Source: Oceanihabitans iliipiscarium
GTDB lineage: Bacteria; Bacteroidota; Bacteroidia; Flavobacteriales; Flavobacteriaceae
NCBI RefSeq assembly: GCF_042686125.1
Contig: NZ_JBHUOV010000002.1
Location: 372,001-436,000, forward strand
Length of the DNA stretch: 64,000 bases
Direction: 5' to 3'
Numbering within the stretch: position 1 is the first letter of the stretch; each line of letters opens with the position of its first letter. The notes beneath the pieces were generated by a model that was given only the letters and a program-made list of their open reading frames with translations, searched no databases and was not told the origin of the DNA. The position numbers were made by a program, and so were the translations under genes. Below, one piece after another: positions 18,853 through 27,414 of the stretch.

Positions 18853-19680
18853 TTACTCTTGAATTTCTATTTCGCTTTCTACTATATCTTTAATAGGAAT
18901 TACTCTTTTTCCTTTATTTGTAATTAGTACCATTGAAATATTATTAATCGATTCAATTGTACCGACTTCATTTTTATAAATAATTTTCTGTCCAATCTCA
19001 TACGTTTTTCTAGCATAAAAAGCACTCAACAGATTAGAAACAGCCTTTTGAGACCCTAAACCAAATGCTAAGGCAAATGCAATTAATAATCCAGCTAATA
19101 AAAGTGTGACATTACTTGTAATAATATTTGTATCTACTCCTGCCTGATTTAAAGCTGTAACAGTCACAAAAACTAAGAGTATAATAAAAGCAATTTGGCT
19201 TATTATTTTTGAACCAGACATGTCCATAGATTCAAAAAATGATTGAATCCCCTTTTTTACAAAATTTGCTAAGAGTAATCCAAAAGTAAAAATGATTAAT
19301 GCTGTAAATAACTTTGGCAGATAGCGTAATAAATTACTAATTTCCTCAGAAATAATTGTCAGATTTAAGATGTCTGAAATTAAAATTAACAGTATAATAT
19401 ATAATACCCATTTTACAAATTTCGTGACAATTTTGATGATATTAAACTTCAATTTTCCTTCGCCAAAAAATTCAATGTCGTTTAATTTATCATCTAACTT
19501 ATCGGCTTTAGCAAATACTAAGGCTTTCTTTATAATTTTAACAATTAACTTTGTTAATAACCAACCAATAATTAAAATAAAAATAGCTGCAATTATATTT
19601 GGAATCACCTGTCCTACTTCACTTAACATTGAAGAAAGTGAGCTCGTCATTAAATTTTTCCACTCTGTTATTTTGTCCAT
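18853..19680 (-). CDS. MscS-like mechanosensitive channel family protein
   Basis: The 275-residue inner-membrane protein has about five transmembrane segments. A conserved TM_helix repeat (IAAIFILIIGWLLTKLIVK) comes first, followed by the MscS pore-like helix (LLIAFALAFGLGSQKAVSNLL, about 188-208). A short beta domain follows (IGQKIIYKNEVGTIESI), ending VIPIKDIVESEIEIQE. Compared with E. coli MscS the C-terminal cytoplasmic vestibule is nearly absent. It is the third gene of a sigma factor/small protein/channel set on the minus strand, which suggests a response to envelope or osmotic stress. That link is inferred from context. Confidence 0.8.
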   Translation of the reverse strand: MDKITEWKNLMTSSLSSMLSEVGQVIPNIIAAIFILIIGWLLTKLIVKIIKKALVFAKADKLDDKLNDIEFFGEGKLKFNIIKIVTKFVKWVLYIILLILISDILNLTIISEEISNLLRYLPKLFTALIIFTFGLLLANFVKKGIQSFFESMDMSGSKIISQIAFIILLVFVTVTALNQAGVDTNIITSNVTLLLAGLLIAFALAFGLGSQKAVSNLLSAFYARKTYEIGQKIIYKNEVGTIESINNISMVLITNKGKRVIPIKDIVESEIEIQE

Positions 19681-19692
19681 ATAAATTATACT

Positions 19693-19875
19693 TTATTTTT
19701 TCGTTTTTGTTCTTTTATCGATTACAGTCTTTACCACTTTTGCGGCATCTAAAGAAAATAGTTCAGCAAGTTCCATTAGCAATTTAGCCGTAGCTATATC
19801 ACTCATCACCTTAGCCTTGAGTTCATCAGGAACAGGCTGTAATGGTTTGTTTAATTGCTTAAATGGATTATTCAT
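19693..19875 (-). CDS. Small protein between ECF sigma factor and channel
   Basis: The 60-residue product is soluble and helical, with a basic tail (DKRTKTKK). Its ATG overlaps the sigma-factor stop by 8 bases, and it ends 12 bases before the channel gene, so it is embedded in that operon. It contains no zinc-binding cysteines and no membrane segment, so it is not a classical anti-sigma factor of the ZAS or membrane type. I do not recognise it. Because of the coupling, a modulator of the sigma factor is one possibility. Confidence 0.6.
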   Translation of the reverse strand: MNNPFKQLNKPLQPVPDELKAKVMSDIATAKLLMELAELFSLDAAKVVKTVIDKRTKTKK

Positions 19876-20458
19876 TGTTTACTATTTTATACACAGAAAC
19901 CAATCTTTCTTTTGCGCGTTTAAGTCTCATTTTTACAGCACTTTCGCCAACATTTAATACATCTTCAATCTCTTTAATAGACAAATAGTCTTGGTACTTC
20001 AGTAACAAAATCATTTTATCATCTGGAGACACTTTATTTAGTGCGATTTTTAATTTTTCAACTTTCATCTGATGAAAGCTGTAATCATTTTCTACTTCGC
20101 TAAGGTTTTCTAAATAAGACACTTCTACAGACTCTTTTTGGATTTTTCGTTCTGTATTTCGAGTCACATAATTCACACAATGATTATATGTAAAAGCATA
20201 CAACCAAGTCGAAAATTTAGAGTTCCCTTTAAAACTAGCCAACTTCACAAACAGCTTTAAAAAAATATCTTGAGTTAAATCTTTTGCTTCATCGACATCT
20301 TTAGCAAAACCAAGACATTTATTATAAACGACGTTATCGTATCGATCGTAAAGAATTTCAAAGAGCAATGTATCATTAGTCTTCACGATAGATTTAATTA
20401 AATCCTCATCAGACAACTCATTTTTAGATTGTTTTGTTATATTAATTTGGGTTTCCAA
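19868..20458 (-). CDS. RNA polymerase ECF-type sigma factor
   Basis: The 196-residue sigma-70-family protein has region 2 (ILYDRYDNVVYNKCLGFAKD, then AKDLTQDIFLKLF and FSTWLYAFTYNHCVNYV) and region 4 (YQDYLSIKEIEDVLNVGESA, then VKMRLKRAKERL). Regions 1 and 3 are absent, as in ECF factors. It directs core RNA polymerase to a specific promoter set. It leads an operon with a 60-residue protein and an MscS-like channel, and 8-base coupling to the small gene is visible at 19868-19875. Confidence 0.93.
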   Translation of the reverse strand: METQINITKQSKNELSDEDLIKSIVKTNDTLLFEILYDRYDNVVYNKCLGFAKDVDEAKDLTQDIFLKLFVKLASFKGNSKFSTWLYAFTYNHCVNYVTRNTERKIQKESVEVSYLENLSEVENDYSFHQMKVEKLKIALNKVSPDDKMILLLKYQDYLSIKEIEDVLNVGESAVKMRLKRAKERLVSVYKIVNNE

Positions 20459-20645
20459 ATGCTATTTCATTTCTAAATTTCTGATGACTTATATATTTAG
20501 ACACGTATTCTCTAAATAAGTCACATTAATTAAAAATATTTTAAATTGAAATCGAAAGTGCATCGCAATTAAAGTAAATACAACAAATCGACAAAAGGCA
20601 TATTTAAGCAGATGAAAGTCTAATTTTTTAAATGAAGTGTATAAA

Positions 20646-20672
20646 AAAAGCGAACCTAGGTGGTTCGCTTTT
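20646..20672 (-). terminator. Rho-independent terminator of lpdA
   Basis: A perfect 11-bp stem, AAAAGCGAACC / GGTTCGCTTTT with a 5-base loop, lies 31 bases past the lpdA stop. A T run follows on the minus strand. Confidence 0.85.
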
Positions 20673-20703
20673 AAATATTTTAATAAACTCTAAAGCTCTT
20701 GGC

Positions 20704-22104
20704 TTACATGTGAAGTGCTATATCGTCCGTTGCTGCTAACGCAGCTTCTTTAATTGCTTCAGTAAAAGTAGGGTGTGCATGAGACATACGCGAAACATCT
20801 TCAGCAGATGCTCTATATTCCATAGCAACTACAGCTTCAGCAATCATATCTGCAGCGCGAGCTCCAACCATATGAACTCCTAAAATTTCATCAGTAGTTT
20901 TATCCGCTAGAATTTTTACAAAGCCATCTAAATCCATACTTGCTCGACTTCTACCTAAAGCACGCATAGGAAACTGACCTGTTTTATACGCAATCCCAGC
21001 TTCTTTTAATTCTTCTTCAGTTTTACCAACAGCAGCTGCTTCTGGCCAAGTGTAAACTACACCAGGAATTAAATTATAATCAATATGAGGTTTTTGACCT
21101 GCAATGATTTCTGCAACCAAAACACCTTCTTCAGAAGCTTTGTGTGCTAACATAGCTCCTTTTACAACATCACCAACAGCATAAATATTAGAAACGTTTG
21201 TTTGTAAATGCGCATTCACTTCAATCTGACCTCTCTCAGTTAATTTTACACCTGCTGCTTCAGCATTTAAGCCATCTGTATAAGGACGACGACCAACAGA
21301 TACTAAGCAATAATCTCCAGTAAAACTTACTTCTTCTCCTTTTTTATTATCGGCTTTAACGATAACTTCATTGCCATTACGCTCTACAGATTTCACTTTA
21401 TGTGAAGTATTAATAGAAAACTTTTGCTTTTTAAATACTTTATTTAATTCTTTAGAAACTGCGGAGTCCATGGTAGGTACAATTCTGTCCATATACTCAA
21501 TAACAGTAACTTCGGCTCCTAGTCGTTTATAGACTTGACCAAGTTCTAAACCAATAACTCCTCCACCAATAACGATAAGATGTTTAGGGATTTCGGTAAG
21601 CTTTAAAGCTTCAGTAGAAGTAATAATGCGCTCTTTATCTATTTTTATGAATGGTAGTGTTGAAGGTTTACTTCCAGTTGCAATAATGGTGTTTTTTGCT
21701 TCAATTTCAGTCGATTCATTTCCTGAAATAGTAATATGAGTAGCGTCTTTAAAACTACCAATACCTTCGTAAACATCAATTTTATTTTTCTTCATTAAGA
21801 AATCAATCCCAGAAGTTGTTTGATCAACCACAGATTGCTTTCTAGTAATCATTTGCTTTAAATTTACTTTTATATCTCCAGGAATATCTATACCATGCTC
21901 ACTAAAATGTTTAATGGCATCTTCGTAATGATGAGAAGAATCTAAAAGGGCTTTACTTGGTATACAACCAACATTTAAACAGGTACCACCAAGTACAGAA
22001 TATTTTTCAATTATTGCAGTTTTCATGCCTAATTGTGCGCAACGAATGGCTGCTACATATCCTCCAGGTCCTGAACCTATTACTGCTACATCGTATGAAT
22101 TCAT
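20704..22104 (-). CDS. lpdA: Dihydrolipoyl dehydrogenase (E3)
   Basis: The 466-residue flavoprotein reoxidises dihydrolipoamide in the pyruvate, 2-oxoglutarate and branched-chain dehydrogenase complexes, and in glycine cleavage. It shows the FAD GxGxxG fold VIGSGPGGYVAAI, the redox cysteines C42 and C47 in GGTCLNVGCIPSK, the NAD-binding GGGVIGLELG, the second FAD motif YAVGDVV, and the C-terminal His-Glu catalytic pair in HAHPTFTEAIKEA. All key residues are present. No E1 or E2 gene is adjacent, so it may serve several complexes. Confidence 0.96.
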   Translation of the reverse strand: MNSYDVAVIGSGPGGYVAAIRCAQLGMKTAIIEKYSVLGGTCLNVGCIPSKALLDSSHHYEDAIKHFSEHGIDIPGDIKVNLKQMITRKQSVVDQTTSGIDFLMKKNKIDVYEGIGSFKDATHITISGNESTEIEAKNTIIATGSKPSTLPFIKIDKERIITSTEALKLTEIPKHLIVIGGGVIGLELGQVYKRLGAEVTVIEYMDRIVPTMDSAVSKELNKVFKKQKFSINTSHKVKSVERNGNEVIVKADNKKGEEVSFTGDYCLVSVGRRPYTDGLNAEAAGVKLTERGQIEVNAHLQTNVSNIYAVGDVVKGAMLAHKASEEGVLVAEIIAGQKPHIDYNLIPGVVYTWPEAAAVGKTEEELKEAGIAYKTGQFPMRALGRSRASMDLDGFVKILADKTTDEILGVHMVGARAADMIAEAVVAMEYRASAEDVSRMSHAHPTFTEAIKEAALAATDDIALHM

Positions 22105-22190
22105 AATGATTTTTTAAATTTTGAAATACAAAAGTACAACATAGAATTATGAATTACGAATGAGAACTGATGATTTTTTTAAATGTCTTT

Positions 22191-22817
22191 TCAGGAAGGA
22201 AAACCAAGCATCTCGCCCATACCTACTGTAAATAACCAACAGCCATATATAGCGTGTTCTATAGACACTAAAAGTGTTGACTTTGTCTTTTTAAATGTTA
22301 ACGCAAAAAGAATACCTCCAACAAAAGTAAGGATGAGTACTAATATATTTTTAAAAAATAAATGCGCTAAAGAAAATACGGTTGCATTTATAAGTATAAA
22401 TAATATCTCACTAGAAAAAAGAGACTTGTAACGTTGAAAAAAGAAAATTCTGTATAGCAATTCTTGAGGATAAACCGAAAAAATGCTATATACAAACAAA
22501 ATCATAATCCAAAATAATGGCTTGTTCAACATTACGATAAATAAATTTTCCTGATTAGTAAACCACACAAACAAAATGGTAAGTGTCCCTATTAATGACA
22601 ATTTAAATAAGGTGTTTTTCCAGAAGGATTTCCAATTTAAACTCGGATTAACTTTAAACTCATTCTTTTCTACTCTTAACAACACAAAAACTACATAAAT
22701 AAATCCAAGTCCACCCAAAATTAATTTCAAGGCGAGAGCATAAGGCAAAGCAAAACTAACTGGAAGCGCTAAAAAAATTATAAAAAATTCAATGATCTTG
22801 TATGTTTTACTTTGCAT
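22191..22817 (-). CDS. CPBP-family intramembrane protease homologue, motif 1 altered
   Basis: The 208-residue polytopic membrane protein matches the CPBP/Rce1 (Abi) family of intramembrane endopeptidases. Motif 2 is FSLAH (H152) and motif 3 includes H188 in SIEHAIYG. Motif 1, normally EExxxR, reads PQELLYR: the first, catalytic glutamate is replaced by Q118, while E119 and R123 remain. Activity is therefore in doubt. It starts 4 bases after the Lrp-family regulator gene on the same strand, so they share a transcript. Its substrate is unknown. Confidence 0.75.
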   Translation of the reverse strand: MQSKTYKIIEFFIIFLALPVSFALPYALALKLILGGLGFIYVVFVLLRVEKNEFKVNPSLNWKSFWKNTLFKLSLIGTLTILFVWFTNQENLFIVMLNKPLFWIMILFVYSIFSVYPQELLYRIFFFQRYKSLFSSEILFILINATVFSLAHLFFKNILVLILTFVGGILFALTFKKTKSTLLVSIEHAIYGCWLFTVGMGEMLGFPS

Positions 22818-22821
22818 CGTA

Positions 22822-23280
22822 TTAAACTGTTATTGCTGTTGTGTGTTTTACTTCATTAATCATGAACATGCTATGAGTACTACCAATGTGATTAATTTTC
22901 GTAAGTCTATTGACCATAAATTCACGGAACGCCTCCATATCTTTTACTAATACTTTAAGAAGGTAATCATAATCTCCACTAATATGATAGCATTCTAAAA
23001 CTTCTTGCAAGTTAGTGACTTCTTTTTCAAATTTAACAACATAATCCTGAGCATGTTGAGTAAGTTTAATATGACAAAAAGCAACAAAAGATTTATCTAC
23101 CTTCTCTTTATTAACTAAAGCCACATAACGAGAGATGACACCTTGATTTTCTAATTTTTTAATCCGTTCATAAACTGCGGTTACAGAAAGATTTAACTTG
23201 TTTGATAGTTCTTTATTAGTCTGCTTACTATCACGCTGTAAAAGATGAATTAATTTTTGATCTATAGCATCAAAAGTCAT
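22822..23280 (-). CDS. Lrp/AsnC-family transcriptional regulator
   Basis: The 152-residue protein has an N-terminal winged helix-turn-helix (DAIDQKLIHLLQRDSKQTN, then KELSNKLNLSVTAVYERIKK) and a C-terminal RAM ligand-binding domain (VLECYHISGDYDYLLKVLV). Members usually bind amino acids and act as octamers on DNA. The gene diverges from a Cys/Met-metabolism PLP enzyme across a 165-bp region with an imperfect inverted repeat, so autoregulation and control of that enzyme are likely. Confidence 0.93.
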   Translation of the reverse strand: MTFDAIDQKLIHLLQRDSKQTNKELSNKLNLSVTAVYERIKKLENQGVISRYVALVNKEKVDKSFVAFCHIKLTQHAQDYVVKFEKEVTNLQEVLECYHISGDYDYLLKVLVKDMEAFREFMVNRLTKINHIGSTHSMFMINEVKHTTAITV

Positions 23281-23307
23281 ATTGAAAAATTTTCAGTTAA
23301 AACAGAG

Positions 23308-23362
23308 ATAAATCTATTTTATATTATTAATAAACTACTAAAATATAAAAATATAGATTTAT
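23308..23362. promoter_or_regulatory. Imperfect inverted repeat between lrp-like and PLP genes
   Basis: ATAAATCTATTTTATATT (23308-23325) is matched in inverse orientation by 23342-23362, with a 3-base insertion in the right arm. It lies in the divergent promoter region and is a candidate Lrp-type operator. AT-richness raises the chance of coincidence. Confidence 0.4.
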
Positions 23363-23445
23363 TTTCTTATTAAGTACACATATATTGATTATTAATCTAA
23401 TATAATCGAATTTTACATCAAAACAAACTTATTAAATTTAAGATA

Positions 23446-24648
23446 ATGGCTTTTAAACCAGCAAATAACATACAAGATTTACAATATTTCGGAGAATTTG
23501 GAGGCGTGAATCCTTCAATTTCTGACTCATCTACTTACACGTTTTTATCTGCAAAAACCATGTTTGACACTTTTGAAGGTAATGCCGATGGTTGCTACTT
23601 ATACTCACGTCATTCTACACCTTCAAATTTATACTTAGGCGAAGCACTAGCTGCTATGGAAGGCACCGAAACTGCTAATGTTTGTGCGTCAGGAATGGGA
23701 GCAATTACACCTGTACTCATGCAGCTTTGTGGAGCTGGTGATCATGTGGTTTCTAGTCGAACTATTTACGGAGGAACTTATGCTTTTCTTAAAAATTTCA
23801 CACCTCGTTTTAATATTGAAACCTCCTTTGTCGATATTACAAAATTAGAGGTTGTTGAAGCTGCAATCACCTCAAAAACGAAAGTGCTTTATTGCGAATC
23901 TGTTAGCAATCCTCTATTGGAAGTAGCCGATATTTCAGGATTAGCTAAACTGGCAAAAAAATATAACCTTAAACTAGTCGTTGATAATACCTTTTCTCCT
24001 TTATCAATTTCTCCTGCTGAATTAGGTGCAGATATTGTTATTCACAGTTTAACCAAATTCATCAATGGGTCTTCAGACACTGTAGGTGGTGTTATTTGTG
24101 GTACTCAAGAATTTATTAATGACTTGCGAAATGTTAATGATGGCGCATGTATGTTGTTAGGTTCTACAATGGATAGTTTAAGAGCAGCTTCTATATTGAA
24201 GAACTTAAGAACCCTTCATATTAGAATGCAACAACATAGTAAAAACGGATTGTATTTGGCTGAAAAATTTCAGAGTCTTGGATTAAAAACAGTTTATCCA
24301 GGATTAAAATCGCATCCTTCTCACGATCTGTTTAAGTCGATGATGAATCCTCAATATGGTTTTGGAGGTATGCTTACTATTGATGTTGGTTCTTTAGAGC
24401 GTGCCAATGCTTTAATGGAACTGATGCAAGATCGAAATTTAGGCTATTTAGCTGTTAGTTTAGGCTTTTATAAAACTTTATTCTCTGCACCTGGAAGTTC
24501 TACATCTTCAGAAATACCTGAAGATGAACAAGCAGAAATGGGACTAAGTGATGGATTGATTCGTTTTTCTATAGGATTAGATGCTGATATTGAACGTACT
24601 TATAATATGATGAAAGACTGCATGCTAGAATTAAATATTTTGAGTTAA
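23446..24648 (+). CDS. Cys/Met-metabolism PLP-dependent enzyme (methionine gamma-lyase-like)
   Basis: This 400-residue fold-type I PLP enzyme is of the trans-sulfuration family. Visible features are YSRHSTPSNLYLGEALAAMEG, the PLP-stacking tyrosine in SRTIYGGTY, D180 in VVDNTFSP, and the Schiff-base lysine K204 in HSLTKFINGSSDTVGG. A typical reaction would be gamma-elimination from methionine or a related sulfur amino acid. Cystathionine gamma-synthase or lyase activity cannot be excluded from sequence alone. It diverges from an Lrp-family regulator, which fits amino-acid-responsive control. Confidence 0.88.
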   Translation: MAFKPANNIQDLQYFGEFGGVNPSISDSSTYTFLSAKTMFDTFEGNADGCYLYSRHSTPSNLYLGEALAAMEGTETANVCASGMGAITPVLMQLCGAGDHVVSSRTIYGGTYAFLKNFTPRFNIETSFVDITKLEVVEAAITSKTKVLYCESVSNPLLEVADISGLAKLAKKYNLKLVVDNTFSPLSISPAELGADIVIHSLTKFINGSSDTVGGVICGTQEFINDLRNVNDGACMLLGSTMDSLRAASILKNLRTLHIRMQQHSKNGLYLAEKFQSLGLKTVYPGLKSHPSHDLFKSMMNPQYGFGGMLTIDVGSLERANALMELMQDRNLGYLAVSLGFYKTLFSAPGSSTSSEIPEDEQAEMGLSDGLIRFSIGLDADIERTYNMMKDCMLELNILS

Positions 24649-24680
24649 GAATTGATTCAACTCACAGAAACTAGTATAAT

Positions 24681-24715
24681 AAATAGCCTTTTGATTTAAT
24701 TACGAAAGGCTATTT
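24681..24715. terminator. Bidirectional hairpin terminator
   Basis: The 11-bp stem AAATAGCCTTT / AAAGGCTATTT sits between two convergent genes. Its right arm overlaps the stop codon of the minus-strand gene at 24714-24716. Confidence 0.65.
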
Positions 24716-25736
24716 ATATGCCTTTTATTCGTTCCCAAAGATTTGACATCGCCTCATTAAAATCATCAACCTTTGGCTCAAATTCTTCCATGTTTAATCT
24801 ATCATTTTCTTTAAAAAGCAATAAACTAAAAACAGATTCATAGCCTTGTTTTGTTTTTACCAAAGGATACCGTAAATCATTGTAAACATACTTATCAGTT
24901 TCAATTTCAATAACATTAAAATAATCTTTACTAAACCACGCTAAATCTTTAATATCTCGATACTCTTCTTTTGTAATGGCTCTTGTTTTGGGTATTTCCA
25001 TCCATTCAGAAAATCGGTTAGTCGAGTCGAAAAGCGAGTAAAAAGCAACTCGATACGACGATTCTGTTTCAGCTATACCATACCATAAAATGGTATTAAA
25101 AATACTCGGTTGACAACTATAACGAGTATAATTCACCTGAGTATCTGCTAAAGATTTTTCAAAAATAGCATCCATATAAAATTTATTCCCAATCGTAAAT
25201 ATCATATATACAGAACTTATACCAATTCCCCATTTCAGCCATAATCGCCTTTTTATGGAAGTCCGTTTAAAAAACATAAGTCCAATCATACTTATTAAAA
25301 AAGGAAGTGTATATAATGGGTCAGCTACAGCTATATTATTAAAAGCAACACGATAGTTAGAAAACGGCGCAAACAACTGTGTACCATAAGGTGTAAAGCT
25401 ATCTAAAATAGGATGTGTAAACAGTGCCCAGAAGAATAGCAAAATCCAATCTTTCTGTAATGTTGTACCTTCTCTTTTACCAGAATTATAAATTTTATAA
25501 ACAAGCCAGCCAAAAGCAAAAGCTCCAAGAATGGAAAACAAAATAGAATGCATAAACCCACGATGAAAAAGCATTGTATCAATTTCATTACCATATAAAA
25601 AACCACCAACTAAGACATCTAAGTCAGGGATAGTCCCGCCAATAGCACCAAACAACAACGCTTTGTTTCCTATTTTTTTTCCTAAAACTGCTTCACCACA
25701 AGCAGCTCCTAATACAATTTGTGTTAATGAATCCAT
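24714..25736 (-). CDS. YdjM-like membrane-bound metal-dependent hydrolase
   Basis: I chose the ATG at 25736, giving MDSLTQIVLGAACGEAVLG (340 residues), which is the conserved N-terminus of this family; an ATG 15 bases upstream is less likely. The family has conserved acidic and histidine residues in membrane-flanking loops: GGTIPDLDVLVGGF, FHRGFMHSILFS and WALFTHPILDSFTPYG are all present. About five transmembrane segments are followed by a soluble C-terminal region. The biochemical substrate is unknown, and hydrolase is only the family label. Confidence 0.85.
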   Translation of the reverse strand: MDSLTQIVLGAACGEAVLGKKIGNKALLFGAIGGTIPDLDVLVGGFLYGNEIDTMLFHRGFMHSILFSILGAFAFGWLVYKIYNSGKREGTTLQKDWILLFFWALFTHPILDSFTPYGTQLFAPFSNYRVAFNNIAVADPLYTLPFLISMIGLMFFKRTSIKRRLWLKWGIGISSVYMIFTIGNKFYMDAIFEKSLADTQVNYTRYSCQPSIFNTILWYGIAETESSYRVAFYSLFDSTNRFSEWMEIPKTRAITKEEYRDIKDLAWFSKDYFNVIEIETDKYVYNDLRYPLVKTKQGYESVFSLLLFKENDRLNMEEFEPKVDDFNEAMSNLWERIKGI

Positions 25737-25818
25737 ATTGTTTGCAAACATACATCAAGGAATTCAATTTGCATACTTTAGATGAAAATCGTAACATTAC
25801 AAGACTAAAAAAACAAAC

Positions 25819-27288
25819 ATGCAAGACGACGACAATCTTTCTAAAATAGACATTCAAGAACAAAAAATCATTGATAATAAAGAGCTTAATATTTTTGAAG
25901 CTATGGTACCTGTTGTAATCTTAATGGGACTTCTAGCGTATAATATCTTTTTTGTTGAAGGTCAAGAATGGTTTGGCACATATACCAATCAAATTATTTT
26001 ATTAATGGGAGGCTTTGTGGCTCTTGTTGGAGGTATGCTAAACAAAGTATCTCCTCTTATCATGATGAAAGAAGTTTGGGAAAACCTAAAAAGCGTTTCT
26101 GTTCCTATTATAATTCTACTTTTAGTTGGTGCACTTGCTGGTACTTGGCTAGTAAGTGGTGTTATTCCTGCTATGGTTTATTATGGATTAGAAGTATTAA
26201 GTCCTTCCATATTTTTACCTGCTTCGGTTATAATTTGTGCTGTTATTTCAATTGCAACTGGTAGCTCTTGGACTACCTCTGCAACAGTTGGTATTGCTTT
26301 AATTGGTATTGGAAGTGCGCTAGGTATTCACCCTGGAATGATTGCTGGAGCTGTAATTTCTGGCGCCTATTTTGGTGATAAAATGTCCCCTTTAAGCGAC
26401 ACAACCAACTTAGCTCCTGCAATGGCTGGAACCGATTTATTTACGCATATTCGTTATATGACGATTACCACAGTACCAACAATTATCATTACTTTAATTG
26501 TATTTTCAATTATAAGCATGAATATCGATCCAACGGGAAGTGCTGATGTTACTAATTTACTCGCAAGTATAGATAGCACATTTGAAATTTCCCCATTATT
26601 ATTTCTAGTCCCATTAGCCGTTATTGCATTAATATTACTAAAGACAAAACCATTAATAGCTTTAGGTGTTGGTATCGTTTTAGCAGCAATTTTTGCTTTA
26701 ATTTTTCAATCAGATGTACTCAACAACTTAGCGGACTCTAACATTTCTGCTATTGTCAATTCAATATTCACTGATACACAAATTACTACCGATAATGACA
26801 AGCTAAATGATTTATTCAGCGCTGGAGGTATGAAAGGCATGCTTTGGACCATCTTATTAATTTGCTGTGCAATGGTATTTGGTGGTATTATGGATGCTAT
26901 TGGTGCATTAGCTCGAATTACAAAAGCATTACTCTCTGTAGCCACAACTGTTTTTGGTTTATTTGCAAGTACGGTTATTAGCTGTTTAGGATTAAATGCT
27001 ATAGCTAGTGATCAATATCTAGCTTTAGTCATTCCTGGAAAAATGTTTAAAAAAGCTTATGAAGATAAAGGGCTTGCTCCAGAAAACTTAAGCCGTACCC
27101 TTGAAGATTCAGGAACGGTTACTTCTGTACTTATCCCATGGAATACCTGTGGTGCTTATCAGTCTGGTGTTTTAGGTGTTAATGTTGCAGATTACTTTGT
27201 TTATGCCATTTTTAACTGGCTAAGTCCTTTTACCACTTTATTCTTTGCAGCTTTAAATATTAAGATTAGACAAATCGTTAAAAAATAG
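25819..27288 (+). CDS. nhaC: Na+/H+ antiporter, NhaC family
   Basis: The 489-residue polytopic protein exchanges Na+ for H+ across the inner membrane. About twelve hydrophobic segments are visible, with family landmarks ATGSSWTTSATVGIALIGIG, GAVISGAYFGDKMSPLSDTT, NLAPAMAGTDLFTHIRYM and a C-terminal EDSGTVTSVLIPWNTCGAYQ. The family normally contains these signatures at similar positions, and the length is full. A sodium-handling role would fit a marine lifestyle. It is transcribed alone. Confidence 0.92.
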   Translation: MQDDDNLSKIDIQEQKIIDNKELNIFEAMVPVVILMGLLAYNIFFVEGQEWFGTYTNQIILLMGGFVALVGGMLNKVSPLIMMKEVWENLKSVSVPIIILLLVGALAGTWLVSGVIPAMVYYGLEVLSPSIFLPASVIICAVISIATGSSWTTSATVGIALIGIGSALGIHPGMIAGAVISGAYFGDKMSPLSDTTNLAPAMAGTDLFTHIRYMTITTVPTIIITLIVFSIISMNIDPTGSADVTNLLASIDSTFEISPLLFLVPLAVIALILLKTKPLIALGVGIVLAAIFALIFQSDVLNNLADSNISAIVNSIFTDTQITTDNDKLNDLFSAGGMKGMLWTILLICCAMVFGGIMDAIGALARITKALLSVATTVFGLFASTVISCLGLNAIASDQYLALVIPGKMFKKAYEDKGLAPENLSRTLEDSGTVTSVLIPWNTCGAYQSGVLGVNVADYFVYAIFNWLSPFTTLFFAALNIKIRQIVKK

Positions 27289-27328
27289 ATTTCAAAACTC
27301 AATAATCTTCAGTTATAATACTATAAAA

Positions 27329-27354
27329 ATTTCATATTTATTTTATATGAAATT
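27329..27354. promoter_or_regulatory. Palindrome in the peroxiredoxin promoter region
   Basis: AATTTCATAT (27329-27338) and ATATGAAATT (27345-27354) form a perfect 10-bp inverted repeat with a 6-base spacer. It is centred where the -33 box of the peroxiredoxin promoter would lie. It could be an operator, or a weak terminator for nhaC. Confidence 0.4.
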
Positions 27355-27368
27355 CTTATGTTGTTCAC

Positions 27369-27376
27369 TACTTTTG
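27369..27376 (+). promoter_or_regulatory. -7 promoter element of the peroxiredoxin gene
   Basis: TACTTTTG fits TAnnTTTG exactly and lies 38 bases before the ATG. Confidence 0.6.
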
Positions 27377-27414
27377 CACAAAATTATAATTACAACATTT
27401 TAAAAATTTAAAGT

